Notes: generated by a model from the sequence alone, not told the origin. Numbered from the stretch's first letter, positions 1 through 8,072 are shown. The stretch is 57,125 nucleotides of DNA from Acidobacteriota bacterium (GCA_009861545.1 VXME01000146.1:1-57125), one strand, 5' to 3'. Numbers and translations: made by a program.

Positions 1-1
1 G

Positions 2-193
2 TCGACACCCGACAGCAAGTACATGTATGTCGCGGTGTCCGGGACCGACCAGACGTTGGCGATCGATCTGGAGAAGCTCGAGGTGGTCGCCACCATCACG
101 ACCGGCGCGCGGCCGGCCCGCATCAGCACGGTCATCCTGCCCCCCGACCGCGTGAATCCCAAGGGCACCAACATGCGGTCGGAGGAGGAGTAG
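2..193 (+). CDS. YVTN beta-propeller protein, C-terminal end only
   Basis: The reading frame is open from the window edge to a TAG at 191-193, giving the last 63 residues of a protein whose start lies outside. It contains a blade of the YVTN/NHL type (SKYMYVAVSG, then TLAIDLEKLEVVATI), very like blades of the complete propeller at 4349-5377. The tail after the blade (VNPKGTNMRSEEE) is hydrophilic. The next gene starts 5 bases after the stop and its GAGGAGG ribosome-binding site lies inside this gene's end, so the two are probably co-transcribed. Such proteins are usually periplasmic; the function of this one cannot be read from the fragment. Confidence 0.7.
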   Translation, partial: STPDSKYMYVAVSGTDQTLAIDLEKLEVVATITTGARPARISTVILPPDRVNPKGTNMRSEEE

Positions 194-198
194 GCGTC

Positions 199-1041
199 AT
201 GATGACGAGACTCGGCCTGGGGCTGATCTGCTGTCTGGCTGCGGTGGCGGTCGTGGCGCCACCGCCGGGCATTGTCGCGCCGGTCGCCGCTCAGACCCTG
301 AGCACCGGCGAGTTGGAGACGTATCGCGGCACCGTCGAGAGCGTCTTCATGGAAGACCGCGGGGGCACGATTGGAGGCTATGCGTCGTGCGTGATGTGTC
401 ACACGTGGCAGACGAGCGTGCGCTTCAGTCTGGAGACCCCGAACTCCAATGCCGGCTGGAGCAGCGAGCAGTCGATGCGCAACTTCGAGGTGGTGAGCCA
501 GCTCATCAACACGGCCGATCCCGAGAGCAGCCGGCTGCTCTTGAAGCCCCTGTCACCCGATGCGGGCGGACTGACTCACACCGGGGGGACCTACTGGACC
601 TCCGCTGACGACCCACAGTACGTTGCGCTGCTCGATTGGATTCGAAGCATGGCGGATGACGCCTTCGTCCCGCCGCCGGAGCCCGAGATCGACTTCGAGT
701 TCTTCCGCGCGTGCGTTCAGCCCGTCTTCGCGAATCCGCGCGAAGGGCAGCTCCGCTGCAGCAACTGCCATTCCACGGGGCTCATCGGCTTCGCGCCGGC
801 TCCCGGACGTGGCGACGAGTGGAGCGACGAAGAGGCCCAGCGCGCCTATCAGCTGATCACCCGCGTGATCACGCCGGGCAACCCGGAGCAGAGTCGGCTT
901 CTGCTGAAGCCCCTTCATCCCGACGGCGGCGGCGCTTACACGCACAACGGTCCGCGACGCTGGCAGAGTCGGGACGACCCGGAGTGGCAGATGCTGGCCG
1001 GGTGGGTTCGCGGGGAGCGAACCGGATCCAGCTGTTCCTAG
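199..1041 (+). CDS. exported two-haem c-type cytochrome-like protein with internal duplication
   Basis: This 280-residue protein has a hydrophobic signal segment (about residues 5-31). Two CXXCH haem-attachment motifs lie at C64-H68 and C187-H191. The two halves are repeats of each other: after each CXXCH come a Trp, then SRLLLKPL, a Pro-x-x-Gly-Gly stretch, a TH-x-G, a W-x-S-x-DDP and a closing W-(I/V)-R. An internal tandem duplication of a roughly 85-residue mono-haem unit is therefore directly visible. It is likely a periplasmic electron carrier or a sensor-type cytochrome; the partner is unknown. ATG 199 is preceded by GAGGAGG, and ATG 202 is also possible. A long palindrome follows the stop. 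Confidence 0.75.
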   Translation: MMTRLGLGLICCLAAVAVVAPPPGIVAPVAAQTLSTGELETYRGTVESVFMEDRGGTIGGYASCVMCHTWQTSVRFSLETPNSNAGWSSEQSMRNFEVVSQLINTADPESSRLLLKPLSPDAGGLTHTGGTYWTSADDPQYVALLDWIRSMADDAFVPPPEPEIDFEFFRACVQPVFANPREGQLRCSNCHSTGLIGFAPAPGRGDEWSDEEAQRAYQLITRVITPGNPEQSRLLLKPLHPDGGGAYTHNGPRRWQSRDDPEWQMLAGWVRGERTGSSCS

Positions 1042-1050
1042 AGCTGATAG

Positions 1051-1080
1051 CGGGGCCACCGACGCGCGTCGGTGGCCCCG
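1051..1080. terminator. 30-bp perfect palindrome between convergent genes
   Basis: The two 15-base arms 1051-1065 and 1066-1080 are exact reverse complements (CGGGGCCACCGACGC and its complement). In RNA they would fold to a very stable GC-rich hairpin. It lies 9 bases after the stop of the haem protein and 60 bases before the end of the opposing aldolase gene. There is only a weak T-tract (GGTTTC) on the plus side, so it may be a bidirectional termination or mRNA-end-protecting hairpin rather than a canonical intrinsic terminator. Confidence 0.6.
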
Positions 1081-1140
1081 CCGGTTTCGGCGCCGGAGGA
1101 GATTGGTGTCAAGTCCTCCGGCCCCCCTTCCGATGAAGCG

Positions 1141-2013
1141 CTATCCGCCCAGTGGCAGGATGAACTGCCAGCCCTCGTCGATGCGCTGCTGCAGCCGGAC
1201 CGCGCCGTCCCCGCAGCCGCAGATCACGCGATCCTGGGCCTGACAAGCCGCGAGGACCTTGTCGTACATGGCGTCGACTTCCGGATGGTTCTCCGGCCCG
1301 GGCGCCGGTCCGAGACCGAGGTCGATGCTCATGTCGCCCGGAACGACCATGATCGCGCTGACCGGCGCGGCCAGGATGGCGTCGATGTTCGCGACCGCCT
1401 CGGCCGATTCGACCATGGCCACCACGAAGAGCTCGCCGTCCGGGTCGAGCGGCCACACGTCGGCCCGGGCGTGGTACTCGGCGGTGTCCACGCCCCACAG
1501 GCGGGTCGCCCGGCCGGGACCCCAGCCCCGCTCGCCGCGCGGCTCGGGTTGCGCGTCGTCCCGCGCCGGCGGATAGCGCGCGGCCTGCACCAGGCGCACG
1601 GCCTCCTCGCCGGTATCGACGTGCGGCACGATGACGCCGAGACCGCCGAGGTCGAGGACCTGCTTGATGGCCCACTTGAAGTCCTCGTCGCCCTCCTGCG
1701 GGATGCGCACCATCGGCGTCAGCCGCATGCGCCCCTGCTCGTCGCGGTCCTGATCGGCCTCGGCGAAGGCCTCCACGATGCCCTGGGCCGAAAAAGGCGA
1801 GTGCTCCATGTCGACGAAGCGCCAGTCCTGGTTGGCGATGGCTGGCCTGCCTTCCTCGATCGCCTCGATGACCTTGTTCAGGCGGGTCCGCTCCTGCGCC
1901 TGGGCGTCGTTCGGTGCGAAACCGCCGGCAACGGCCAGGGCGGCGGCGACCCCCCCGGCGATCCAGCGCGCCCGCCGCAAGGCGGTGCCACGTGCTGCGT
2001 ACGTCGTGCTCAT
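1141..2013 (-). CDS. exported HpcH/HpaI aldolase-family protein
   Basis: This 290-residue protein starts at ATG 2013, chosen because GAGGAGG lies just upstream. It begins with a basic region and a hydrophobic stretch ending in AQAQ (about residues 12-38), a likely signal peptide. The rest matches HpcH/HpaI 2-keto-acid aldolases: DMEHSP holds the catalytic-type His, VRIP the substrate Arg region, AMVESAEAV a metal-binding Glu and PGDMS a metal-binding Asp. The family normally cleaves or condenses hydroxy-keto-acids with pyruvate in the cytoplasm; export is unusual. The substrate is unknown. It is transcribed away from the NHL-propeller gene and towards the haem protein. Confidence 0.8.
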   Translation of the reverse strand: MSTTYAARGTALRRARWIAGGVAAALAVAGGFAPNDAQAQERTRLNKVIEAIEEGRPAIANQDWRFVDMEHSPFSAQGIVEAFAEADQDRDEQGRMRLTPMVRIPQEGDEDFKWAIKQVLDLGGLGVIVPHVDTGEEAVRLVQAARYPPARDDAQPEPRGERGWGPGRATRLWGVDTAEYHARADVWPLDPDGELFVVAMVESAEAVANIDAILAAPVSAIMVVPGDMSIDLGLGPAPGPENHPEVDAMYDKVLAACQAQDRVICGCGDGAVRLQQRIDEGWQFILPLGG

Positions 2014-2090
2014 CGAAACCTCCTCATCCGCGTGTGTCCGACTCCTGGGGATTCGCTCCACAGGGTTTCGCCGCAGCGAAACGCCCTAAC

Positions 2091-2126
2091 GCGACCAGCA
2101 GGGTCGCGCCGCGACCGCGAGGTCGC
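2091..2126. repeat. two tandem GCGACC/GGTCGC inverted repeats
   Basis: GCGACC (2091-2096) pairs with GGTCGC (2102-2107), and a second GCGACC (2111-2116) pairs with GGTCGC (2121-2126). This gives two adjacent small dyads in the 276-base divergent region between the aldolase and NHL-propeller genes. Either an operator with two sites or RNA hairpins would fit. No promoter consensus is convincing in the rest of that region. Confidence 0.4.
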
Positions 2127-2289
2127 GCGCGTGCCCTACTGTAGCCCGGAAACCGTTGCCCTGGGACTCGGCCGCCCGCCCGCCCGGTCCTTTCCGGGAG
2201 TCTGCACCGCCCTGCGGCGCGGACTTCCGGCAGGCCGCGGCAAAGGGCTCCGCTGCAATCGACCGGTGCAGGTGATATAAGGAACGACC

Positions 2290-3495
2290 ATGAAGCAACT
2301 ACCTGCCGCTACCCGGTTCACCGGCCGGCGCACTCACGCGGGCGTGCTGCTTGCGGCCCTGCTCGGCGGCGCGTTCTGGCTGGCGCTGCCCGCGGCGCAG
2401 GACGCGGCGGAAGCCCCGATGTATCGGGTCGATCCGTTCTGGCCCCAGCCCCTGCCGACCATGACGGACGAGAACGGGCTGGCGCGGCAGTGGGTGACCG
2501 GGATGGTGGGGGCGAGCTGCATCGACTCGCAGGACCGCGTCGTCACCGTCAACCGGGGCTTCCTGCCCAACGGGCTGCTGCCCCAGGAGGGCTCTCAGTC
2601 GATCCCGTCGCCGCCGGTGATCCTCTACGACCCGGCCGGAAGCGTCGCCGCGAGCTGGGGCGATACGACGCTCACCGAGGACGGGGCGGCCGCGGTGCTG
2701 CCGCACGGCATCCACGGTTGCTTCGTGGACGAGATGGACAACATCTGGATCGCGGGGAATTCGGACGGCGTGGTCCAGAAATGGACCCACGACGGGTCGC
2801 GGATGCTGCTGCAGATCGGCGCCAAGGGCGTCTGCGACGGTCCGCCCACGCTGAACCCGGGGTCTCCGCATCCGACCTGCGGCGAGCCGGGCTACAACCG
2901 CAGCCGGACGCTGCTCAACGCCCCGGCCGACATCGCCGTGGATCCGAACCCGGACCCGGTGACCGGCGAGCGCGGCTCGGTGTACATCGCCGACGGCTAC
3001 GGCAATCACCGTATCGTGGTCTTCGACCGCGAGGGCAACTACCTGCGCCAGTGGGGATCGGCCGGCAGCGGCGAGGGGCAGTTCGTCGAGGGCGGCGGGG
3101 GACACCCGCACTGCGTGGTCCTCGGCAACGACGGTCTGGTCTACGCCTGCGACCGCGGGCAGAACCGCATCCAGGTGTTCGACCGGGAGGGGAACCTGCG
3201 GCGCATCATCCCGGTCGACCCGGCCGCGTACGGTCAGGCGACGCTGCGGGCCACCGACATCGAGCTCTCGCGCGACCCGGAGCAGCGCCACCTGTTCGTC
3301 GTGGACCTCGGCAGCAACCGCATCTGGATCCTGGAGCGCGAGAGCGGCGACATCGTCGGCAGCATCGGCGGGTCCGGTCACATGGCGGGGGAGTTCACTT
3401 TTCCCCATACCATCGTGATCGACTCGCAGGGGAACCTCTACGCCGCCGAGACGGTCGGCGGGCGACGGAACCAGAAGTTCACGCGCGTGAACTAA
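2290..3495 (+). CDS. exported NHL-repeat beta-propeller protein
   Basis: This 401-residue protein has a signal segment (about residues 17-38) followed by a six-bladed-type propeller. NHL blades are recognisable as repeated units ending in NHRIVVFDREG (about residue 240), NRIQVFDREG (about 300), NRIWILERESG (about 350) and a last blade with IDSQGNLYAAE. NHL proteins of this layout resemble the peptidyl-alpha-hydroxyglycine lyase fold, but no specific enzyme can be assigned. ATG 2290 is preceded by AAGGA. The stop overlaps the stop of the convergent molybdopterin oxidoreductase gene (positions 3492-3495), leaving no room for a terminator between them. Confidence 0.75.
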   Translation: MKQLPAATRFTGRRTHAGVLLAALLGGAFWLALPAAQDAAEAPMYRVDPFWPQPLPTMTDENGLARQWVTGMVGASCIDSQDRVVTVNRGFLPNGLLPQEGSQSIPSPPVILYDPAGSVAASWGDTTLTEDGAAAVLPHGIHGCFVDEMDNIWIAGNSDGVVQKWTHDGSRMLLQIGAKGVCDGPPTLNPGSPHPTCGEPGYNRSRTLLNAPADIAVDPNPDPVTGERGSVYIADGYGNHRIVVFDREGNYLRQWGSAGSGEGQFVEGGGGHPHCVVLGNDGLVYACDRGQNRIQVFDREGNLRRIIPVDPAAYGQATLRATDIELSRDPEQRHLFVVDLGSNRIWILERESGDIVGSIGGSGHMAGEFTFPHTIVIDSQGNLYAAETVGGRRNQKFTRVN

Positions 3496-4214
3496 CCCGG
3501 CAGCGGCGGCATCCGCGGGCCCGGCGTGCTGAACGTCATCTCGGTGATCGCCTTCACACTGCGGTTCCCGTAGCGGAACGGCACGATCAGCCGTAGCGGC
3601 GCGCCGTGCCGCGGCGGGATCGGCTCGTCGTTCATCAGCCACGCCAGCAGGACCTGCGGGCGCCGGAGCGTCGTCATCGGCTCGTCCGCGTAGAAGCGGT
3701 CGGAGCCGACGAAGCGGCAGTAGTGGACCTCGGGGATGACGCCGAGCATGTCGGCGAAGTCGCTGAAGCGGACGCCGGTCCACTTGACGATGCCCCGCGG
3801 GTTCGGCGCGCCGCACTGCAGCAGCCAGGTGCCGGAGACGACCGGAAGCTGCTCCAGGTCCGAGAAGCGCAGCGTGCCGGAAAGCCGGGCCATGCCGCGG
3901 GTGTCGACCCGGATCGCCATCCGCCGGTAGTCGAACTCGATCTCCGGCGTCCGCCGCCCTTGCGTGCGCCACATCAGCGGATCGGTGATCCCGCCGGCCG
4001 CGCTCTCCGGGTGCTCGGGGGCCGACCCGTCGGCATTGAGGGGCAGCGGCGCCGGGAATCCCTCGCGGAGCGGCCTCTCGACGAGGCTGTCCGGCCAGTC
4101 CTCTTGCGCCCGGGTCGCGACTGGTGCGGCGTTGCCGGGGCGGACGACGCCGAGGGACAGGCCGGCCAGGGCGGAGCCGGAGACGGAGAGCGCCTTGCGT
4201 CGAGAGAGAGTCAT
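3492..4214 (-). CDS. Tat-exported molybdopterin-dependent oxidoreductase (sulfite oxidase/YedY-type fold)
   Basis: This 240-residue protein opens with a twin-arginine signal (SRRKALSVSG, hydrophobic run to about residue 30), so it is exported folded with its cofactor. The mature part fits the oxidoreductase molybdopterin-binding domain: the LEQLP strand followed by WLLQCGAPNPRG, where C134 is the expected molybdenum ligand, then VKWTGVRFSD, and the C-terminal block with PLRLIVPFRYG and VKAI. ATG 4214 has a near-perfect AGGAGGTG upstream. The haem and propeller neighbours suggest a periplasmic redox role. It lacks the dimerisation domain of true sulfite oxidases; the substrate is unknown. Confidence 0.75.
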   Translation of the reverse strand: MTLSRRKALSVSGSALAGLSLGVVRPGNAAPVATRAQEDWPDSLVERPLREGFPAPLPLNADGSAPEHPESAAGGITDPLMWRTQGRRTPEIEFDYRRMAIRVDTRGMARLSGTLRFSDLEQLPVVSGTWLLQCGAPNPRGIVKWTGVRFSDFADMLGVIPEVHYCRFVGSDRFYADEPMTTLRRPQVLLAWLMNDEPIPPRHGAPLRLIVPFRYGNRSVKAITEMTFSTPGPRMPPLPG

Positions 4215-4348
4215 CGCTGCACCTCCTGGGTTCTTCGCGCCGAAGTCGACAGCATTCTATCCGTTCGGGACCGACCGGCGGTGGTAGAATCGCCGGACAG
4301 GCGCGCAAGCAGGTTCAACGGTACGGCAACAAGACAGGAGTTCGAAGG

Positions 4349-5377
4349 ATGGCGACGAAACACTGGTCGGTCTGCTATCTGGTGGCGGCGGTGATGCTCG
4401 TGCTGCCCGTCACGGCGGCGGCGCAGGACAAGTTCTGGATCGTCCAGACCAACAGCCGCGGCGACAACCTGCACTTCATCGATCCCGCCACCAACGAGGT
4501 GGTCGCCGAGATCGACGGCATCTCGTTGGCCCACGGCGCCGCGCCGGCTCCCGACGGGAGCAAGGTGTACATCGCCAACGAGTCCGACAACACCATCGAC
4601 ATCGTCGACGTGAAGGCGCTGAAGGTGATCAAGAAGGTCCCGCTCAGCGGACATCCCAACAACATCGCGATCACGCCGGACGGCAAGAAGGTCTACACGG
4701 CGATCGCCGAGGCCCCCGGGGCCCTCGACGTGCTCGACACCGAGTCCGAGGAGATCATCGCGACGATCTCGGTCCACGGCGGCGTGCACAATACCTACGT
4801 CACGCCCGACGGCAAGTACGCCGTCGCCGGCATGATCGGCGCGCGCAACCTCACCGTCGTGGACACCGCGACCGACCAGCCGGTGTGGACCACCTACTTC
4901 GATCGCGGCATCCGCCCGATGGCGTTCGACCGCCACGAGGACGGCTCGACGCGTCACGTCTACGCGCAGCTCTCCAACTTCAACGGCTTCGGCGTCATCG
5001 ATTTCTCGACGCGCAAGGAAGTGCGGCGCATCGAGTACCCCGCGGTTCCCGAGGATGAGCAGTTGCCCGGTCACAGCGGCAACACCGCGCACGGCATCGG
5101 CGTGACCCCGGACAACAAGTACCTGGTCGCCAACAGCAGCCTGAACAGCAGCGTCTACGTCTACGCGCTGCCGGAGTTGGAGCTGGTCGGCGGCGTCGTC
5201 GTCGGCGAGTCGCCGAACTGGATCACGATTACGCCGGACAGCAAGTACGCCTACGTTTCGTTGGCGGACACCAGCAGCGTCGCCGTGGTGGAGATCGAAT
5301 CGGTGAAGAAGGTCACCGAGATCGTGACGGGCGGCAACGTTCCGAAGCGCAACGCCACGCTGATACTCGATCAGTAG
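4349..5377 (+). CDS. exported YVTN-family beta-propeller protein
   Basis: This 342-residue protein has a signal peptide (to about AAAQ, residue 27). Repeated blades of the YVTN type follow: DGSKVYIANESDNTIDIVDV, DGKKVYTAI, DGKYAVAGM, NKYLVANSS and SKYAYVSLADTSSVAVVE. ATG 4349 is chosen because it is preceded by AGGAG and gives a good signal peptide; the frame is open further upstream but without one. A TAGAAT at 4285-4290 could be a -10 box, though no clear -35 is seen. A cytochrome c gene starts 2 bases after the stop, so the pair is co-translated. Such propellers often accompany periplasmic quinoprotein or cytochrome systems. Confidence 0.8.
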   Translation: MATKHWSVCYLVAAVMLVLPVTAAAQDKFWIVQTNSRGDNLHFIDPATNEVVAEIDGISLAHGAAPAPDGSKVYIANESDNTIDIVDVKALKVIKKVPLSGHPNNIAITPDGKKVYTAIAEAPGALDVLDTESEEIIATISVHGGVHNTYVTPDGKYAVAGMIGARNLTVVDTATDQPVWTTYFDRGIRPMAFDRHEDGSTRHVYAQLSNFNGFGVIDFSTRKEVRRIEYPAVPEDEQLPGHSGNTAHGIGVTPDNKYLVANSSLNSSVYVYALPELELVGGVVVGESPNWITITPDSKYAYVSLADTSSVAVVEIESVKKVTEIVTGGNVPKRNATLILDQ

Positions 5378-5379
5378 GG

Positions 5380-5814
5380 ATGCGCGCTGTTCTTCGTCTT
5401 GCCGGCGCGGCGGCTCCGGTCCTGGTGGCCGGGGTCGTCGTCGCCGCTCCGGGCGTGGAGGTGGCTGCTCCCTCCGTGCGCGATGGTGTCTACACGGTGG
5501 AGCAGGCGGATCGCGGCGAGGTCCTGTACGACGACCGGTGCGCCGTGTGCCACGGCGCCATCCGCCAGTTCGTTCCCGGGATGGCGGCCCTGCTCGGCGA
5601 TCACACCTTTCGGAATTTCTGGCGCGGTCGTTCGCTCGGCGAAATGTTCGGGTACATCCAGGAGACGATGCCGCAGGACGCACCGGGCACGCTCAGCCCC
5701 GCCCAGACGGCCGAGATCATGGCGCACATCCTCCGCGGCAACCGCCTGCCGCCCGGCGAGACGGCGCTTCCCGAAGACGAGGAAGCGCTGAACGCGATTC
5801 CCTTCGATCCCTGA
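5380..5814 (+). CDS. mono-haem cytochrome c, exported
   Basis: This 144-residue protein has an N-terminal hydrophobic signal (about residues 5-30). One haem-binding CAVCH lies at C54-H58, in the usual class I context (RGEVLYDDRCAVCHG). The Met in QETMP (M97) is the probable distal ligand, and the helix LSPAQTAEIMAHIL is typical of the domain's C-terminus. It follows the YVTN propeller by 2 bases, indicating one transcript. It probably shuttles electrons in the periplasm, perhaps from the nearby molybdoenzyme or an unseen dehydrogenase. Confidence 0.85.
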   Translation: MRAVLRLAGAAAPVLVAGVVVAAPGVEVAAPSVRDGVYTVEQADRGEVLYDDRCAVCHGAIRQFVPGMAALLGDHTFRNFWRGRSLGEMFGYIQETMPQDAPGTLSPAQTAEIMAHILRGNRLPPGETALPEDEEALNAIPFDP

Positions 5815-5941
5815 GTTCCTTTCCCCCATTCCGGGCCAGGCCGTTCTCATACCCCTGCCTTTGTCCGAGGGCTGCACCGCCCAAGGTCGCGCAGACGTCC
5901 GGCGGCGCGTGCGACTGCACCGTTCCGTGCACCTCGGTCGC

Positions 5942-7264
5942 CTACCCGAACAGCAGGTTCACGATGAACGTCGCCGCGAGGATGCCGGCGACGTCGGCCG
6001 AGAGGCAAGCGGGCAGCGTATGGCGGGTGTTGCGGATGCCGACGGCCCCGAAGTAGACCGCCAGCGTGTAGAAGGTGGTCTCGGTGCTGCCGTAGACCGT
6101 GCTGGCCAGATAGCCGATCACGGAATCGGGGCCATGGGTCTGAATGATCTCGGCGGCCACGCCGAGCGAGCCGGAGCCGGACAGAGGACGAAGCACCGCC
6201 ACCGGCAGCACTTCGGCGGGCATGCCGATGAGGGTGGTAATCGGTCCCAGCGCGGCTACGAGGGCATCGATGCCGCCGGCGGCGCGGAACATGCCGATGG
6301 CCACGAGAATCGCGACCAGGAAGGGGATTATGCGCAAGGCGACGTCGAAGCCCTGCTTCGCGCCTTCGACCAGCGAATCGTATACCCGCACCCCACGCAC
6401 CCAGCCATACAGCACGAGCGCCGAAACCAGGGCCGGGAGCATCCAGAACGAGGTCATCCCGCGGAACGCGTCCACCGGGGCTTCCGCACCGAGCCGGGTG
6501 AGAAAGTCGCGGGCGGCCAGCGCCAGCAGGGCGATCCAGAACGCTCGGGCGATCCAGAGTCGCCCGGCGAGAGGTTCCGGCGCCGCCTCCGGGCCGGCCG
6601 GGGCTCCGGCCGGGACTTCCGTCGGTTCGGGCTCCGCCGTCGTTGCGGTCGTCGGGGCTTCGATGGAGGGAGGCGCCGTCCTGCGGTAGCGGCCGAGGCG
6701 CGATAGCAGTAGCGCCGCGGTGACGCCGACAATCGTCGCCGACCCGCTGGCGAACCACGTCGGGAAGAAGATCCCGGCCGCGTCCTCCGACCCGAGCGCG
6801 GCGCGCACGCCGATCATGCCGCTGGGCAGCACGGCCAGACCCGCCGTATTGATGGCGAGGAACAGCGCCATCGCGTTGGTGGCGGTGCCCGGGCGGCTGT
6901 TCAGCTTGTCGAGCTCCTGGATCGCCTTGATGCCGAACGGCGTGGCGGCGTTGCCGAGGCCCATCATGTTGGCGGCGATGTTGAGGATCATCGCGCTGAT
7001 CGCCGGGCTGTCGTCCGGCACGTCCGGGAAGAGCCGACGCATGACGGGGCGGACCGCGCGGGCGATGGTGGCCATCAGCCCGCCGTTCTCGGCGACGCGC
7101 ATCAACCCCAGAAAGAAGGCCATGACGCCGACGAGCCCGATCGCGAGGTCGACGGCGTTGCGCGCCGACGAAAGGATCGCTCCGGTGAGATCCTCCATGC
7201 GGCCCGTGGCCGCGGCCAGGAGCACCGAGGCGAGCGCAACCGAGACGAAAAGACCGTTCAGCAT
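5942..7264 (-). CDS. fused spore-maturation-type SpmA/SpmB membrane protein (nucleoside-recognition domains)
   Basis: This 440-residue membrane protein has two homologous Gate/nucleoside-recognition domains. The SpmA-like half (about residues 1-200) has NAATPFGIKAI and LFLAINTAG; the SpmB-like half (about 250-440) has PLSGSGSLG and STVYGSTETTFYTLAVY. They are joined by a Pro/Glu/Thr-rich linker (about 205-245). In Bacillus the halves are separate genes needed for spore-core dehydration; fused versions occur in non-sporulating bacteria, where the role is unsettled (probably a transporter). ATG 7264 was chosen because it starts directly at the first membrane helix; an 84-residue upstream extension is low-complexity and overlaps the sigma gene. 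No good ribosome-binding site is visible. Confidence 0.8.
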   Translation of the reverse strand: MLNGLFVSVALASVLLAAATGRMEDLTGAILSSARNAVDLAIGLVGVMAFFLGLMRVAENGGLMATIARAVRPVMRRLFPDVPDDSPAISAMILNIAANMMGLGNAATPFGIKAIQELDKLNSRPGTATNAMALFLAINTAGLAVLPSGMIGVRAALGSEDAAGIFFPTWFASGSATIVGVTAALLLSRLGRYRRTAPPSIEAPTTATTAEPEPTEVPAGAPAGPEAAPEPLAGRLWIARAFWIALLALAARDFLTRLGAEAPVDAFRGMTSFWMLPALVSALVLYGWVRGVRVYDSLVEGAKQGFDVALRIIPFLVAILVAIGMFRAAGGIDALVAALGPITTLIGMPAEVLPVAVLRPLSGSGSLGVAAEIIQTHGPDSVIGYLASTVYGSTETTFYTLAVYFGAVGIRNTRHTLPACLSADVAGILAATFIVNLLFG

Positions 7265-7317
7265 TGGGCAGGCCGGGCTACCGGGCGACCGGAGCCGATC
7301 GTAGCAGGAACCGTGAT

Positions 7318-7345
7318 GGAACCTTCGGACGTCGCCGGTGTCCAA
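7318..7345 (+). promoter_or_regulatory. possible ECF-type promoter for the sigma/anti-sigma operon
   Basis: GGAACC (7318-7323), a 16-base spacer and GTCCAA (7340-7345) resemble the GGAAC/GTC pattern recognised by many group-4 sigma factors. It lies about 110 bases ahead of the chosen sigma start, as expected for auto-regulation. The match is by eye only. Confidence 0.35.
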
Positions 7346-7457
7346 ACGTACAGTGGCTCGGAGGCGCTCGCGACCGCAAGGTCGGCGGCCTCCTTGCATA
7401 AGGTACGGTGGTACGCGAACCTTGGCGGGACGGCGAAGGCCGCGAACGCGGCCTCTG

Positions 7458-8072
7458 GTGGGGCTCTTGAGATCTGCATCGGCTGTCGAATGGTCGGCGC
7501 TCCCCGCGGCCGACACCTCGCTGATCGACCGGTGCGTCGAAGGGGACGAGGAGGCGTGCCGCCGGCTGGTCGAAACGCACCAGGCGATGGTGTTCCAGCT
7601 CGCACTCGCGCTGCTGGGTGATCGCGAGGAGGCGCTCGACGTCTCGCAGGACGTCTTTCTGCGTGTGTTCCGGACCTTGGCGAGGTTCCGCGGGGACGCG
7701 ACGCTCAGGACCTGGATCTACCGCATCGTCGTCAATCAGGCGCGTAACCGGCAGCGGTCCTGGACGCGGCGTCGGCGGGATGCGCAGGTCTCGCTGGAGG
7801 ACTACGCGTCCGCCCACGGCGAGCCGCGGGCCACGAATCAACCGGGAGCCGACGTACGGCTCGAGCGGCGACAGCTCGCGAAGCGCATGCGGGCGGCCAT
7901 CGGCGCGCTGCCGTTCGAACAGCGGTCGGCCCTGGTGCTGCGGGAGTTCCACGGCATGCGGTACCAGGAGATCGCCTTCTCGCTCGGCGTGACGGTGGGT
8001 ACGGTCAAGTCTAGACTCGCGCGCGGGCGCGCCGCGCTCCGCGAATCGCTGAAGGAGCTCTGGCCAAGGTGA
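7458..8072 (+). CDS. ECF (sigma-70 family, region 2/4) RNA polymerase sigma factor
   Basis: From GTG 7458 the product is 204 residues, the usual ECF length. Region 2 is clear (ALALLGDREEALDVSQDVFLRVF, then WIYRIVVNQARNRQR) and so is region 4 (ALPFEQRSALVLREF, then the helix-turn-helix GMRYQEIAFSLGVTVGTVKSRLARGRAALR). The frame is open to ATG 7338, but that extension is Arg-rich and would overlap the promoter candidate; TTG 7467 is another possible start. The gene overlaps the anti-sigma gene by 4 bases (GTGA). It probably responds to an envelope signal passed by that neighbour. Confidence 0.85.
   Translation: MGLLRSASAVEWSALPAADTSLIDRCVEGDEEACRRLVETHQAMVFQLALALLGDREEALDVSQDVFLRVFRTLARFRGDATLRTWIYRIVVNQARNRQRSWTRRRRDAQVSLEDYASAHGEPRATNQPGADVRLERRQLAKRMRAAIGALPFEQRSALVLREFHGMRYQEIAFSLGVTVGTVKSRLARGRAALRESLKELWPR

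Noticed and set aside
5942..7516. Longer start of the SpmAB gene at 7516
   Set aside because: The extra 84 residues are low-complexity and overlap the sigma gene and its promoter candidate; the membrane protein starts naturally at 7264.
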